DNA from: Glutamicibacter halophytocola
GTDB taxonomy: Bacteria > Actinomycetota > Actinomycetes > Actinomycetales > Micrococcaceae
Length of the DNA stretch: 64,000 bases
Reading direction: 5' to 3'
Assembly: GCF_001302565.1 (NCBI RefSeq)
Contig: NZ_CP012750.1
Coordinates: 1,488,001-1,552,000, forward strand
Shown: one piece after another, positions 25,990-34,755 of the stretch
Position numbering within the stretch: the stretch's first letter is position 1
Layout of the letters: the number at the start of each line of letters is the position of its first letter
Notes under the pieces: generated by a model
Databases searched by the model: none
What the model saw: the letters and a program-made list of their open reading frames with translations, nothing else
Told to the model about the DNA's origin: nothing
Position numbers and translations under genes: made by a program

Positions 25990-26769
25990 ATGAACGCAGG
26001 TCAGCGCCGTCGCGAGGAATTGGCGGCATTCCTCAAGGACCGCCGTGCACGTGCCGACAGGGCATCGCACGGATTGCCGGAGGTTGGCCGAAGCCGGGTG
26101 CGCGGTTTGCGCCGCGAAGAAGTCGCCACCCTGGCCGGGGTTTCCGCCACCTGGTACACGTGGCTGGAACAGGCCCGGGACATCAACCCCTCGCGCCAGG
26201 TGATGCAGTCGCTTGCACGCCTTTTCCGCCTGAGCGCCATAGAAACCAGCTATCTCTTGTCATTGGCCGGGCACGGCGAAGTGGCACCGGAAGAATCCAG
26301 TGCCATGACCCCTGCCTTGCAGCGTTTGCTGGACGTGATGGATTTCCCGGCTTTCCTGCTCTCAGCCGACTGGGCCATCATCGGCTGGAACGCCGAATAC
26401 GCCCAGCTGTATCCGCGGATCAGCACCGTGGAAGCCGAGGACCGGAACTTGCTGTGGCTGGTCTTCACCGACGCGCAGCTGCGCGACATGCTTCCCGACT
26501 GGGAGAAGCAGAGCCGCGGATTTGTCGGCAGCTTCCGTGCCGAAACAAGAGGATGGCTCAGCCCTTCGGGAGAAACGGGAATTGTCGCGCGAGTCTCGGC
26601 AGCTTCAACGCAGTTCGCAGCCATTTGGAATGAACGGGATGTCGCGGGCTTCCAAACGGGAGAGCGGCTCTTCCGCCACCCCGTCAAAGGGCTGACCAAA
26701 TACGAGCAGCACAACCTGACCCCGGCAGAGGCTCCGGACCTGACCTTGCTGATGTACGTTCCGCTTTAG
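25990..26769 (+). CDS. XRE-family regulator with MmyB-like ligand-binding domain
   Basis: 259 residues. The N-terminal helix-turn-helix (~10-80) contains the family hallmark VRGLRREEVATLAGVSATWYTWLEQ; the C-terminal ~150 residues match the MmyB-like PAS-type domain (FPAFLLSADWAIIGWNAEYAQLY; LLWLVFTDAQLRDMLPDWE; EVAGFQTGERLF-like end; LTLLMYVPL). Such proteins are common in actinobacteria and often regulate an adjacent dehydrogenase or reductase in response to an unknown, possibly fatty, ligand. The ATG at 25990, with GAGG 7 nt upstream, is preferred to the TTG at 25984. It is divergent from ilvD. Confidence 0.88.
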   Translation: MNAGQRRREELAAFLKDRRARADRASHGLPEVGRSRVRGLRREEVATLAGVSATWYTWLEQARDINPSRQVMQSLARLFRLSAIETSYLLSLAGHGEVAPEESSAMTPALQRLLDVMDFPAFLLSADWAIIGWNAEYAQLYPRISTVEAEDRNLLWLVFTDAQLRDMLPDWEKQSRGFVGSFRAETRGWLSPSGETGIVARVSAASTQFAAIWNERDVAGFQTGERLFRHPVKGLTKYEQHNLTPAEAPDLTLLMYVPL

Positions 26770-26802
26770 TCGACTGTTGTCTGGAAACTGCATTAGGTTG
26801 TC

Positions 26803-27552
26803 TCAGCTTTCCATGAAAGCCAGCGCCTTCTCCTTGAATTCGCGGCTGGTCACCGCATTGGCATGATTGCGTCCGGCCAGCCACAGCACCTCGTTGGGCG
26901 TGCCCGCATCCTTGAGCAGGCGGCGCAAGCGCGGCATCGTCGTTGCCAGATCGTCCTGGTCGCCAGCTGCCAAAAGCGTTGGCGCGGAGGGGACTTTCGC
27001 AGCGGGATCGTAGGGTTCAGTCTTGATCGCTTCAATCAGGTCAAACAGGGCCGCCAGTTCATTGCTCGGCTCCGCGGCAGCGATCTTCATGATGGTCGCG
27101 GTGTAGTCATCGTTGATCGGCTCGCCGGTGGCGACGTTGGCCTTGGCCTGGGCCAGCTCGAACGCGGCCAACGGGTCTGCGGCGCCGGGGCCGCCCATGA
27201 CAAGGTGCTCCACCAAGTCGGGGTTGAACGCCGCGAACTCCCAGGCGAGGCGGGATCCCAGCGAATAGCCGATGACGTCCACGGGTCCTTCATCCAATTC
27301 CATGACGATGGCGGCCAGTGCCTGGCGAATCTGGCTTGGCGCCCAGCTTCCGACATTGCGCCGGGGGTCGTTGCCATGTCCCGGGAGATCCACGAGCAGT
27401 ACATTGCGTCCGGCATCAGTGAAATATTTCAGCCATCGAGAACGCTCCCAATTCAATTCGCCGGATGAGGCGAAGCCGTGGATGAACAGCGCGGATGGGC
27501 CACTCACCTCGGCGTTTGCGCGTATCACTCGAAGATTCAGATCCAGTGTCAT
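26803..27552 (-). CDS. Alpha/beta hydrolase
   Basis: 249 residues with the complete alpha/beta-hydrolase triad: nucleophile S97 in GYSLGS, acid D198 in AAGDQDD and H230 in GRNHAN; the oxyanion-hole HGF motif lies near residue 25. The VDLPGHGNDPR strand-turn and a small cap region (~125-165) resemble MenH/BioH-like esterases or C-C hydrolases. The substrate is unknown. The gene is divergent from nrtR and shares its promoter region, but nothing else links it to NAD metabolism. Confidence 0.88.
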   Translation of the reverse strand: MTLDLNLRVIRANAEVSGPSALFIHGFASSGELNWERSRWLKYFTDAGRNVLLVDLPGHGNDPRRNVGSWAPSQIRQALAAIVMELDEGPVDVIGYSLGSRLAWEFAAFNPDLVEHLVMGGPGAADPLAAFELAQAKANVATGEPINDDYTATIMKIAAAEPSNELAALFDLIEAIKTEPYDPAAKVPSAPTLLAAGDQDDLATTMPRLRRLLKDAGTPNEVLWLAGRNHANAVTSREFKEKALAFMES

Positions 27553-27612
27553 GCCTTAGATCATAGGCCATCACGACTTGATTCCAGGACCGGGGTTAGT
27601 GTCGCCAACGAC

Positions 27613-27633
27613 TTAATGTCACAATGACTCTAA
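27613..27633. promoter_or_regulatory. Candidate NrtR operator upstream of the NAD operon
   Basis: TTA-2-GTCA-3-TGAC-2-TAA is an imperfect 21-bp palindrome with 14 symmetric positions, 36 bp before the nrtR start. NrtR repressors bind palindromes upstream of NAD genes and release them on ADP-ribose binding. The site is proposed from symmetry and position; the exact consensus for this group was not checked. Confidence 0.5.
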
Positions 27634-27669
27634 CGATATTCGGCGCAGTGGAAATGAGGCAGGAAGAAC

Positions 27670-28395
27670 ATGTCATCGGCACCGGGATGGGCGAACGTCA
27701 ACGAACGCCGCAACCTCCCACCTGCCCTGGCCGTCTCGACGGTCATCCTGGGCATCAGGGAAGGGCAGGACGGCGGCCCGGACAAGCTCTGCTTGCCGCT
27801 GGTGCGCCGAATTCGCCAACCGCACGCAGGATTGTGGGCACTGCCCGGAGGGCCGGTCGATGCCCGCGAATCCCTGGGCCAGGCAGCCGGGCGGAACCTG
27901 GCCGAGACCACCGGCCTGCGGCCGAGCTACCTCGAGCAGCTCTACACCTTCGGGGATATCGACAGGTCGCCCACCCATCGACTGGTAACTATCGCCTACT
28001 TCGCATTGCTCAATGCGGACCAGGTCGGGGCGACGGTCCAGGACGAGAACGTGGCCTGGTTCGATATCGATGATCCGGGCATTGCCCAGCTGGCCTTCGA
28101 TCACCGCAAGATTGTTGACTACGCGCTGTGGCGGCTGCGCAATAAAACTGAATACGGGCAAATCGCGCATCGACTCTTGGGGGAGCGATTTACCCTGGCC
28201 GCCCTGCGTGGCGTCTATGAAGCCATCCTGGGCAGGAGGCTGGACCCGGCAAATTTCCGGCGCACGCTGAAAAATACCGCCACCATCGAGGCCACCGATG
28301 AATACCTTGCCGGCGGGCAGCACCGCCCGCCTCGCCTTTATCGCTACGCAGGCCATGGCCCCGACCCGCTGGAAGTCGACCCAGCGCAAGCCTAG
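27670..28395 (+). CDS. nrtR: NrtR-type Nudix-domain transcriptional regulator of NAD synthesis
   Basis: 241 residues. A Nudix-fold domain (~15-150) is followed by a winged helix (~160-235; LLGERFTLAALRGVYEAILGRRLDPANFRR), the NrtR/COG4111 arrangement. The Nudix box is degenerate: in RNLAETTG the second catalytic Glu is replaced by Thr, as expected for a non-hydrolytic ADP-ribose sensor. It is first in the operon, 46 bp before nadA, and is presumably autoregulated from the palindrome at 27613-27633. It represses nadABC when NAD turnover is low (family knowledge). An alternative upstream ATG near 27655 lies in another frame. Confidence 0.9.
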   Translation: MSSAPGWANVNERRNLPPALAVSTVILGIREGQDGGPDKLCLPLVRRIRQPHAGLWALPGGPVDARESLGQAAGRNLAETTGLRPSYLEQLYTFGDIDRSPTHRLVTIAYFALLNADQVGATVQDENVAWFDIDDPGIAQLAFDHRKIVDYALWRLRNKTEYGQIAHRLLGERFTLAALRGVYEAILGRRLDPANFRRTLKNTATIEATDEYLAGGQHRPPRLYRYAGHGPDPLEVDPAQA

Positions 28396-28441
28396 AACTT
28401 TCCACCCGCTTCAACCCTTATTCGCATGAAATGGACAACCC

Positions 28442-29722
28442 ATGAGCACCCAACTCACCGGCAGCAACGAATCTGTCGCACAGAACATCACCCGGCTGAA
28501 CCTCTTGGCCCCAGGCTCCACCTGCTCCACGGACCTCGCCGCCAACCCATGGGATACCCCGGCAGGATACGGGCCGGGTGCCTCCCAGGAAGACGAAGTT
28601 CCAGCAGGCTACCCGGTGCAAGGCTCCATCCCGGAAGAGTACTTGAAGGCCGGCGATGCCGAGCTTGACGCCCGCATCCTGGCAGCCAAGGAAACCCTCG
28701 GCGACAAGGCAGTGATCCTCGGGCACTTCTACCAGCGCGATGAAGTGGTGAAGTACGCGGACTTCGTCGGCGATTCCTTCCAGCTGGCCAATGCCGCCTT
28801 GACCCGCGACAAAGCCGAAGCCATCGTCTTTTGCGGTGTGCACTTCATGGCTGAAACCGCCGATATCCTCAGCCGCGATGACCAGTCGGTGATCCTGCCC
28901 AACCTCGCCGCCGGCTGCTCCATGGCTGATATGGCGGACGGCCCCAGCGTCCAGGCTTGCTGGGATGAGCTCACCGCGCTGTACGCGGATGAAGAAGACG
29001 ACGGCCGCATGCCGGTGATCCCGGTGACCTACATGAACTGCTCGGCAGAGCTCAAGGCCTTTGTCGGCCGCAACGGGGGATTGGTCTGCACCTCATCGAA
29101 TGCAGCCACTGTCTTGGAGTGGGCTTTTGAGCGCGGGCGGAGGGTGCTGTTCTTCCCCGACCAGCACCTGGGGCGCAACACCGCCAAGGCCATGGGCGTG
29201 CCGCTGGAACAGATGCCGATGTGGACCCCGCGCAAGGAACTGGGCGGAAACGATCCGCAGACCATGCAGGATGCCAAGGTGATCTTGTGGCACGGATTCT
29301 GCTCTGTCCACAAGCGCTTCACCCCGGCGCAAATCACCAAGGCCCGCGAGGAATTCCCCGGCGTCAAGGTGATCGTGCACCCTGAATGCCCCATGGAGGT
29401 GGTTGATGCCGCGGACGCGGCCGGCTCCACCGACTACATCCAGAAGGCCATTGCCGCTGCCACCGAGCCCACGGTCTTCGCCATTGGCACCGAGATCAAC
29501 ATGGTCAACCGCCTGGCAGCCCAGTACCCGCAGCACACCATTTTCTGCCTGGACCCGGTGATCTGCCCTTGTTCCACCATGTACCGCATCCACCCCGGCT
29601 ACCTCGCCTGGGTGCTCGAGGAACTGGTCGCCGGGCGGGTGGTCAACCAGATCACCGTGCCTGCCGAACAGCAGGGCGACGCGAAAATTGCCCTGGAGCG
29701 CATGCTGGCAGCCAAGCCATGA
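28442..29722 (+). CDS. nadA: Quinolinate synthase
   Basis: 426 residues. It condenses iminoaspartate with dihydroxyacetone phosphate to form quinolinate, using a [4Fe-4S] cluster. Family motifs include ILGHFYQRDEVVKYADFVGDSF, CGVHFMAETADIL, NLAAGCSMADM, VTYMNCSAELKA, HPECPMEVVDAAD and CPCSTMYRIHP, which together hold the conserved cluster cysteines. It is of the longer actinobacterial type, with an N-terminal extension of ~75 residues. The stop overlaps the nadB ATG (ATGA). Confidence 0.97.
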   Translation: MSTQLTGSNESVAQNITRLNLLAPGSTCSTDLAANPWDTPAGYGPGASQEDEVPAGYPVQGSIPEEYLKAGDAELDARILAAKETLGDKAVILGHFYQRDEVVKYADFVGDSFQLANAALTRDKAEAIVFCGVHFMAETADILSRDDQSVILPNLAAGCSMADMADGPSVQACWDELTALYADEEDDGRMPVIPVTYMNCSAELKAFVGRNGGLVCTSSNAATVLEWAFERGRRVLFFPDQHLGRNTAKAMGVPLEQMPMWTPRKELGGNDPQTMQDAKVILWHGFCSVHKRFTPAQITKAREEFPGVKVIVHPECPMEVVDAADAAGSTDYIQKAIAAATEPTVFAIGTEINMVNRLAAQYPQHTIFCLDPVICPCSTMYRIHPGYLAWVLEELVAGRVVNQITVPAEQQGDAKIALERMLAAKP

Positions 29723-31326
29723 GCCCAAGAACGCTGGCAATTATCGGCTCAGGCGTCGCTGGATTATGCGCAGCCCTGGAGGCGGTGCGCCTCGGCCTGC
29801 CGGCCATCCTGCTCACCAAGCAGCAGCTGGGCGACGGAAATAGCTCCTGCGCCCAAGGCGGCTTGTCAGCCGTGACCGCGCAAGGCGAAGCCGCGGGGGA
29901 CGCCGTGGCCAGCCATGTCGCCGACACCCTGCGTGCCGGAGCCTGGCACGGCGGGGCAGAAGCAGTCCAGGAACTCTGCGCTTCGGCAGCAGGCCTGGTG
30001 AACACGCTCGAAGAGCACGCGGTGCAGTTCGACAAGGACGCCTCCGGGAACTACCAGCTGGGCCTCGAAGCGGCGCACAGCGCCCACCGCATCCTGCATG
30101 CCGGAGGGGATGCCACCGGTGCCGGGCTGGTGGCCGCCCTGACCGCGGCGGTGCGCTCGGCCGAGCGCCGCGGGCTGATCGACGTCATCGAGAACGCGCT
30201 GGTGGTGGATCTGGACTTTGCCGGTGCCCACCGGCGAACCGTGCACTATCTACAGGGGGATCGTTCCCTGGAGCTGTATGCCGACGCGGTGCTCTTGGCG
30301 ACCGGCGGGCTGGGCTCGCTGTATGCCGCGAGCACCAACCCGCAGGGGGCCACCGCCGACGGCATCGGACTGGCCGCTCGCGCCGGCGCCGTGATCAGCG
30401 ACCTGGAATTCATCCAGTTCCACCCGACCCTGGTTGACCCGCAACTGCACCCGCAGGCCGGGATGATCAGCGAGGCTGTGCGCGGCGAGGGAGCGGTGCT
30501 GGTCAACGAGCTGGGCCAGCGGTTCATGCTCGAGCTGGATGAACGGGCGGATCTTGCGCCCCGGGATGTTGTCGCACGGGCAATCCACGCCCAGTACCAG
30601 GCAGGCCACCAGGTCTTCATCGACGCCCGAGCGGTGGAAACCCTGAAGGGCGCCGGGTTCCTGGCTCGCCGCTTCCCGTCAATCACCGCACGGTTGAAGG
30701 CCTCCGGGCTGGACATGGCCCTGGCCCCGATCCCGGTGGTGGCCGCCCAGCACTATGCCATGGGCGGGATCCACACCGACACCCGCGGGCGCACCAGCAT
30801 CCCGGGGCTCTATGCCGCCGGCGAATGCGCGAACACCACGGTGCATGGCGCCAACCGGCTGGCCAGCAATTCGTTGCTGGAAGCCATGGTCTTCGCCCGC
30901 AATGCCGTGAACGCCATGGGGGCCGATGCTCCAGGGCGCGCCTGCGGCATCGGCGAACTCGTGGTGGGCCAGCTGCCCGCAGTGCAGGCCCAGGCTCCTC
31001 TGGAATTGCCGCAGCTCCAATCCCTGGCCAGCGAGCACCTGGGCGTTTACCGCACCGGCGAAGGAGCGGAACAGCTGATCAGGGTGCTCGATGCCAGTGC
31101 GCCGGTAGCCCAGGACCAGCGCGCGCTCGTTGAACTGGACAACCTCTACACCTGCGCACGGATGATCGCCTATGCGGCGAAACAACGAACCCAGTCCCTG
31201 GGCGCCCACCATCGGGTGGACGCGGCCAGCCAGGACAATGCCGGGAACATCGTTCGCTACGGCTGGGTGCTCGATAGCGCGCAGCCGATGATCCGCCAGC
31301 TTGAAAACAAGGAAGTACACGCGTGA
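29719..31326 (+). CDS. nadB: L-aspartate oxidase
   Basis: 535 residues. This FAD enzyme oxidises L-aspartate to iminoaspartate, the substrate of NadA. The Rossmann motif IGSGVAGLCAALEA is at residues 8-21, and SSCAQGGLSAV and GASTNPxxATADGIGLAARAGA-like succinate-dehydrogenase-family segments follow. HYAMGGIHTD, and GECANTTVHGANRLASNSLLEA near the end, contain the conserved active-site region. I took the ATG at 29719, overlapping the nadA stop by four bases; the longer frame from 29569 reads through nadA. The nadC GTG overlaps its stop. Confidence 0.96.
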   Translation: MSPRTLAIIGSGVAGLCAALEAVRLGLPAILLTKQQLGDGNSSCAQGGLSAVTAQGEAAGDAVASHVADTLRAGAWHGGAEAVQELCASAAGLVNTLEEHAVQFDKDASGNYQLGLEAAHSAHRILHAGGDATGAGLVAALTAAVRSAERRGLIDVIENALVVDLDFAGAHRRTVHYLQGDRSLELYADAVLLATGGLGSLYAASTNPQGATADGIGLAARAGAVISDLEFIQFHPTLVDPQLHPQAGMISEAVRGEGAVLVNELGQRFMLELDERADLAPRDVVARAIHAQYQAGHQVFIDARAVETLKGAGFLARRFPSITARLKASGLDMALAPIPVVAAQHYAMGGIHTDTRGRTSIPGLYAAGECANTTVHGANRLASNSLLEAMVFARNAVNAMGADAPGRACGIGELVVGQLPAVQAQAPLELPQLQSLASEHLGVYRTGEGAEQLIRVLDASAPVAQDQRALVELDNLYTCARMIAYAAKQRTQSLGAHHRVDAASQDNAGNIVRYGWVLDSAQPMIRQLENKEVHA

Positions 31327-32189
31327 ACCAGCCAATCCATCCGGTGCCTGTGGCCGCCATCGACCGCATCCTGGCGATGGCCTTTGCCGAGGACCATCCC
31401 CGCGGGGACCTGACCGCAGACACCATCGTGCCGGTGGACGCCCGCGCCACGGCCGTGGTCAGCGCGCGGGAACCGGGAGTGCTCTCCGGCGGCCTGGTCT
31501 TTGCCCGGGCCATGGCAACGCTGAATCAGGACATCGAAGTCACCCAGCTGGTCGCGGACGGCGAAAAGTTCGCGGCGGGAGATGAGCTGCTCAAGGTCGA
31601 AGGCCCGGCAGCATCGGTGCTCAGCGCCGAGCGCGTGGCACTGAACCTGCTGCAGCGCATGAGCGCCATCGCCACCGCAACCCGCGAGCTGGTTGACCTC
31701 GTGTCGCATACCAAGGCCCGGATTGCCGATACCCGCAAGACCACTCCGGGACTGCGGGTCCTGGAGCGCTATGCGGTGCGCTGCGGCGGAGGAGTGAACC
31801 ACCGGGACAACCTCTCCGAAGCCTTCATGGCCAAGGACAACCACCTGGCCTTGCTCGGGGAAGGCGAAGAGCTCACCGCCGCCCTGGAGGCAGTGCGCGC
31901 CCGGCTGGGGCACACTACCGCAATGGAAGTTGAAGTTGACCGGATCGAGCAGATCCCCGCGGTCCTCGCGGCCAAGGTGGACATCATCATGCTGGACAAC
32001 TTCGACCTGGCAGACATCCCGGACGCCATCGAGCTGATCGGCGGGCAGGCAATCATCGAGGCCAGCGGCACCGTCAGCGCCAGCACCGCCAGAGCCATTG
32101 CCGAAACCGGCGTGGACATCATTTCCAGTGGCGCCATCACCCACTCGGTGCGGGCCATCGACCTGGGCTTGGATATGGTTATTGCATGA
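31323..32189 (+). CDS. nadC: Nicotinate-nucleotide pyrophosphorylase (quinolinate phosphoribosyltransferase)
   Basis: 288 residues, the usual length. It converts quinolinate and PRPP to nicotinate mononucleotide. Motifs: EDHPRGDLTADTIVP near the N-terminus, ERVALNLLQRMSAIAT, ADTRKTTPGLRVLERYAVRCGGGVNHR with the phosphate and quinolinate-binding Lys/Arg residues, EVEVD, IIMLDNF, EASGTVS, and DIISSGAITHSV. The GTG start at 31323 overlaps the nadB stop as GTGA. Third enzyme of the nad operon; its stop overlaps the nifS start. Confidence 0.97.
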   Translation: MNQPIHPVPVAAIDRILAMAFAEDHPRGDLTADTIVPVDARATAVVSAREPGVLSGGLVFARAMATLNQDIEVTQLVADGEKFAAGDELLKVEGPAASVLSAERVALNLLQRMSAIATATRELVDLVSHTKARIADTRKTTPGLRVLERYAVRCGGGVNHRDNLSEAFMAKDNHLALLGEGEELTAALEAVRARLGHTTAMEVEVDRIEQIPAVLAAKVDIIMLDNFDLADIPDAIELIGGQAIIEASGTVSASTARAIAETGVDIISSGAITHSVRAIDLGLDMVIA

Positions 32190-33334
32190 TCTACATGGAC
32201 GCGGCCTCCACCGCCCCGCCCCGCCAGGAAGTGCTCGACCTGGTCACGCCGCTGCTCACCAGCAACTTCGGGAATCCCGCGTCGCGCCATGAGCTGGGCC
32301 ATCAAGCCAAACGGGCCAATGACTGGGCCCGGGCCCAGGTGGCCGGCCAGCTGGGTGTTGGCGAAGGTGAAATCTACTTCACCTCTGGCGGAACCGAAGG
32401 GGATAACACCGCGGTGATCGGTGGTGCCCTGGCCAACCCCCGGGGCAAAGTGGTCCTCAGCAGCGCCATCGAGCATCCTGCGGTGATGGAAGCCTGCGCC
32501 TACCTGGCCGCAATCCATGGCTTCACGCACAAGCTGATCCCCGTCGATGAATATGGCATGGTCGATGTGCGCGCCGCCAAAGACCTGATTGACGACCAGG
32601 TCGCCCTGGTCTCGGTGATGTCGGTGAACAATGAAGTGGGCACCATCCAGCCGATCAGGGAACTGGCCCAACTGGCGCATGATGCCGGGGCGCTCATGCA
32701 CACCGATGCGGTGCAGGCCGCCGGCTGGCTGGACCTGGCTGAGCTGGCCTCGCACGTGGATGTGCTGAGCCTGTCGGGGCACAAGATCGGTGCGCTGAAA
32801 GGCAGCGGCGCGCTGTACATCAGCCACCGGTGCGAGGTCCTCCCGCTGCTGCACGGCGGCGGGCAGCAAGGAGGCCAGCGTTCTGGCACCGAAAATCCGG
32901 CCGCGTCCGTTGGCATTGCCCGGGCGCTCCAGCTCTGCGCCGAACAGCGCCAGCAAGGGGCCGGAGACAGCTATGGGAACTATCTGATCGACAGGATCAC
33001 CAGGGAGCTGGAGGCGGTAGCCCCGGGATTGGTCCAGCTCACCGGCCATCGCGAGCAACGCATCGGCGGCATTGTTTCCTTTGTCTTCCCGCGCACCGCA
33101 GGGGAAACGGTGCTCATTGAACTGGAACGCCGCGGAGTGCTGTGCTCTTCAGGCTCGGCCTGCTCTGCGGGGAGCACCGACCCCTCGCCGGTGCTCACCG
33201 CCATGGGTTACGACGAGCAGCTCGCGCACACCGCGGTCCGCTTGTCCTTCACCCGGGGCACCAAGGAGAACGAAATCAGCCAGGTGGCCAGCGCCGTGGT
33301 GGCCACCGTGAAAGCCTTGGTGGCCGGAGCCTAG
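32186..33334 (+). CDS. NifS/IscS-family cysteine desulfurase of the NAD operon
   Basis: 382 residues. This PLP enzyme has Lys200 in LSGHK and the catalytic Cys326 in SSGSACSAG; SGGTEGDN, HTDAVQAAG and GGGQQGGQRSGTEN complete the family pattern. It releases sulfur from cysteine for iron-sulfur assembly. Its location, overlapping the nadC stop by 4 bp, argues that it serves the [4Fe-4S] cluster of NadA, an arrangement known from other nad operons. It is the final gene before a convergent neighbour. No strong terminator is seen in the 43-bp gap. Confidence 0.93.
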   Translation: MIYMDAASTAPPRQEVLDLVTPLLTSNFGNPASRHELGHQAKRANDWARAQVAGQLGVGEGEIYFTSGGTEGDNTAVIGGALANPRGKVVLSSAIEHPAVMEACAYLAAIHGFTHKLIPVDEYGMVDVRAAKDLIDDQVALVSVMSVNNEVGTIQPIRELAQLAHDAGALMHTDAVQAAGWLDLAELASHVDVLSLSGHKIGALKGSGALYISHRCEVLPLLHGGGQQGGQRSGTENPAASVGIARALQLCAEQRQQGAGDSYGNYLIDRITRELEAVAPGLVQLTGHREQRIGGIVSFVFPRTAGETVLIELERRGVLCSSGSACSAGSTDPSPVLTAMGYDEQLAHTAVRLSFTRGTKENEISQVASAVVATVKALVAGA

Positions 33335-33377
33335 CGCCCGTTCTTTTACGGCAAAGCACGAAGAATGAGCGCAACCA

Positions 33378-34511
33378 CTAGTCGCTAATCTGGGTATGTC
33401 TAATTCGATCGAGTAGTTTAGCGATTACCGCTGACTCTTCACGGTTCATGGAAGAATCGACATTTGCCACCTTAGTGGCGGCATCAACGACGTCACTGAA
33501 ATCGCCGGTTTCAATATCTATGAGCTGCCAGACGTCGTCAGGATCGATGTCAACGATGTTTGCGAAGCCTTCATCGATGACGTCGTGATGTTTTCGAATG
33601 GATACCACAAGATGGCGAATCAACATTGCCTCATCATCTGAAACTGTATTGTCTGCCATTATCACTAACCATGCCACCCACAAGAGCAACCGTGGGTGGG
33701 TAGTGCGCTCGCTTAAACGCCGGGCGATTTCAATAATTCGAGCTTCATTTCGGAAGACGGATTCTGCATGACGGCCTGCAACCAGTGTTGTGTATCGATT
33801 GATAATAACGGCCAGGGGAACTCCCACAAGTGGAAGGCCAATCTTAATGACATTGCGTTTCAGCAAGAACTTTCCAACAATAGGAAGGCTCTTCGCCGCG
33901 GTTAATACGGATTTTGAGTAAAAACGTTTGACCAGTGGCCGGATCATGGCGGGAACAATTTTCACCACACCCTCACGGGCAATTTCACCGCCCTTGATGG
34001 TAAAAGCTACGCGGATTAATTTCCACATGTCTTCAGGATCCGCAATATCTAACGGAACTCTGTAGAGCACTGAAATGTCATAGGCGAGCCGAAGCTGGAG
34101 CTGCGTGATAAAGGCTACGTCTACCATGACAGTCGCAATCGCGGCAGGCACAGTCGCAGGCGAGGCTCCTCCTAAAGTCCCGATTGTTGCAGCGATCGTG
34201 GTGGTGTATGCACCCGCGGAAAGGCCTCCTTCAATGGCGGCGTACCTGCTAGCCATCTTGATTCTCTGATCAACGACGGCAATTGCAGGAACTCCTTGGT
34301 ACTTTTCTTGGAAATACTTTGCATCCACCTTTGTTGTGTATGCCTTCAAGGATTGGGCGCATAACTTTGTGAACCATCCACCGGATTTGATGTCATCTGG
34401 GCTGAGCGACGAGACAAAGTCCCGGAGCTCACTTCGCTGACGTTCGACAGTACTCCGTTCGTCTTCGATGACATCGTCTTCGTTGAGGTTTTCCGATGGA
34501 GAACTGGTCAT
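33378..34511 (-). CDS. EcsC-family protein with TerB-like C-terminal region
   Basis: 377 residues. Residues ~85-250 match the EcsC-like pattern: Gly/Ala-rich membrane-associating helices with GGASPATVPAAIATVMVDV, ITQLQLRLAYDISVLYRVPLD and PLVGVPLAVIINRYTT. The final ~90 residues resemble a TerB/DjlA-like helical domain with paired acidic motifs, MADNTVSDDEAMLI and ANVDSSMNREESAVI. The N-terminal ~30 residues are acidic. GAAGGACC precedes the ATG. EcsC proteins are poorly understood; TerB-like domains occur in tellurite and envelope-stress proteins. The gene is visibly more AT-rich than its neighbours and unlinked to them by operon structure, suggesting acquisition. Confidence 0.75.
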   Translation of the reverse strand: MTSSPSENLNEDDVIEDERSTVERQRSELRDFVSSLSPDDIKSGGWFTKLCAQSLKAYTTKVDAKYFQEKYQGVPAIAVVDQRIKMASRYAAIEGGLSAGAYTTTIAATIGTLGGASPATVPAAIATVMVDVAFITQLQLRLAYDISVLYRVPLDIADPEDMWKLIRVAFTIKGGEIAREGVVKIVPAMIRPLVKRFYSKSVLTAAKSLPIVGKFLLKRNVIKIGLPLVGVPLAVIINRYTTLVAGRHAESVFRNEARIIEIARRLSERTTHPRLLLWVAWLVIMADNTVSDDEAMLIRHLVVSIRKHHDVIDEGFANIVDIDPDDVWQLIDIETGDFSDVVDAATKVANVDSSMNREESAVIAKLLDRIRHTQISD

Positions 34512-34755
34512 AATGGTCCTTCCAAGTGGTTTCGTCTCCTTGCTGGTGAGCCAGTTATTGGAAACGTATAGGTGCCAATTGGTCCTTTGTGCACTAGCTT
34601 AGTCGTTGTACCAGCTCTGTATTTCAGTGAAGTAAATGTCGCCGCTACATGATTTGGGAAATAGGAGTTTCCTAAACCATTAGTCGCTCAACTTTCGTCC
34701 CCTTGTCGAGAGCCGTGAGGCCGAAATTTTCGAGACAGTCTGGTAGGGCGAGCCC
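34512..34755. other. AT-rich intergenic region (244 bp)
   Basis: The left half should hold the promoter of the EcsC-like gene. No gene or clear terminator was recognised. The short frame overlapping 34680-35075 is a shadow of the dehydrogenase gene. Confidence 0.4.

Noticed and set aside
31769..33058. A 429-codon minus-strand frame opposite nadC and nifS
   Set aside because: Shadow across two well-identified genes; no ribosome binding site or family motif.
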